The notes beneath the pieces are model-generated. The model had not been told where the DNA came from. It was given only the letters and a program-made list of their open reading frames with translations, and searched no databases. DNA of 5,153 nt from Pseudonocardia sp. (GTDB lineage Bacteria > Actinomycetota > Actinomycetes > Mycobacteriales > Pseudonocardiaceae): the NCBI GenBank assembly GCA_030453005.1, contig JAKDLE010000274.1, positions 1-5,153 of the forward strand, written 5' to 3'. The translations under genes were made by a program, and so were the position numbers. This document shows, piece by piece, positions 4,855 to 5,153 of the stretch. Each line of letters starts with the position of its first letter. Within the stretch, counting starts at the first letter, position 1.

Positions 4855-5073
4855 GTGCGGGTGATGCTGGCGAGCCAGGGTGAGTGGGCGATCTCCGGGT
4901 CGTTGGCGCATCCGGCGTTGGTGGCCGAGGCGGACTTCGTGGCCGTCCAGCAGATCCGGGCCGCACGCGTGACCGACGACAGCGAAATCCGCCGGTACCT
5001 GCTCGCCGAGCTCTCCCGGCGCCAGTTGGTCGCGGCGGTGGCACTCTTGCGGTCGCAGACGATGGTGATATAG
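4855..5073 (+). pseudogene. Fragment of a serine recombinase (C-terminal region)
   Basis: This frame encodes GEWAISGSLAHPALVAEADF, then VAVQQIRAARVTDDSEIRRYLLA (about 4879-5007). It matches the segment of actinobacterial serine recombinases that lies just before the recombinase zinc beta-ribbon (pattern W-x-S-x(4)-HPALV-x-EADF-x2-Q-x-IRAAR, then RRYLLAGL). In intact proteins a CGVCGR zinc ribbon follows. Here the sequence diverges at 5008 and stops at TAG 5071-5073 with no cysteines. The N-terminal resolvase catalytic domain and the recombinase domain are absent upstream, where the CcbP-like gene sits instead. This is a relic of an integrated element, not a working recombinase. The first and last bases of the remnant are approximate. 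Confidence 0.6.
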
Positions 5074-5153
5074 CACGACCGCACCGGTTGGAGGGTGGCC
5101 CTGCGGCAGGCAGGGGTTCATGTGGACGACGATAGCGCGGTCCGTGGGCGGTC

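Noticed and set aside
4537..5121. Minus-strand frame from ATG 5121 with TATCGT (5134-5129) spaced like a leaderless promoter
   Set aside because: The promoter spacing is attractive, but the protein is His/Pro/Arg-rich, unlike any family, and runs antisense through the recombinase fragment and the end of the CcbP-like gene.
1..5153. CRISPR array, tRNA or rRNA gene
   Set aside because: No regularly spaced direct repeats, no tRNA cloverleaf pattern and no rRNA-like conserved sequence were seen on either strand. The Cas2-like fold in the first gene belongs to PaaX and not to a CRISPR system.

Overview
The window is very GC-rich (roughly 70% or more by eye). Its genes use almost only G or C at third codon positions, have GTG as well as ATG starts, GGAGG-type ribosome sites and TANNNT -10 boxes. 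Together this points to an actinobacterium; a Pseudonocardiales-type genome is a guess. All identifications come from reading the sequence and from recalled family patterns. No search was run.

Left part (1-1751): the edge of a catabolic locus. A PaaX-type repressor, cut by the window start, reads rightward. It converges, with only 9 bp between stop codons, on a leftward two-gene operon: a short-chain dehydrogenase/reductase (SDR, GTG start at 1702) and a RidA/YjgF-family protein joined by an ATGA stop/start overlap. The RidA-type protein has Leu where the canonical imine-deaminase arginine should be. An AT-rich patch at 1726-1751 carries a possible -10 box and ACGA/TCGT repeats, and is the best candidate promoter/operator for the operon. 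PaaX regulators normally respond to aromatic-acyl-CoA compounds, so the operon may serve such a pathway (inference).

Middle (1754-2427): about 670 bp without an intact gene. It shows coding-like base use broken among frames. One piece (1911-2237) looks like an internally deleted HTH-nucleotidyltransferase (MNT-type) gene. The piece after it (2239-2400) looks like the eroded HEPN-type partner. Together they read as a decayed MNT/HEPN toxin-antitoxin-like pair.

Right part (2428-4697): a leftward three-gene cluster and a divergent single gene. The cluster runs from an uncharacterised helical protein (GTG 4253) through an SEC-C zinc-motif protein, joined by another ATGA overlap, to a DUF2293-like zinc-ribbon protein that looks C-terminally short. 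The SEC-C gene appears to have lost its natural 3' end through single-base indels, either real or sequencing errors. Divergently lies a 103-aa acidic protein resembling the cyanobacterial calcium-binding protein CcbP, probably expressed from a leaderless promoter. This group is the best candidate for an undescribed module, but nothing in the sequence fixes its function.

Right end (about 4860-5153): a broken fragment of a serine recombinase C-terminal region. With the decayed MNT/HEPN remnant, it suggests that the 1.7-5.1 kb stretch is accessory DNA with a history of insertion and deletion beside a more stable catabolic operon.
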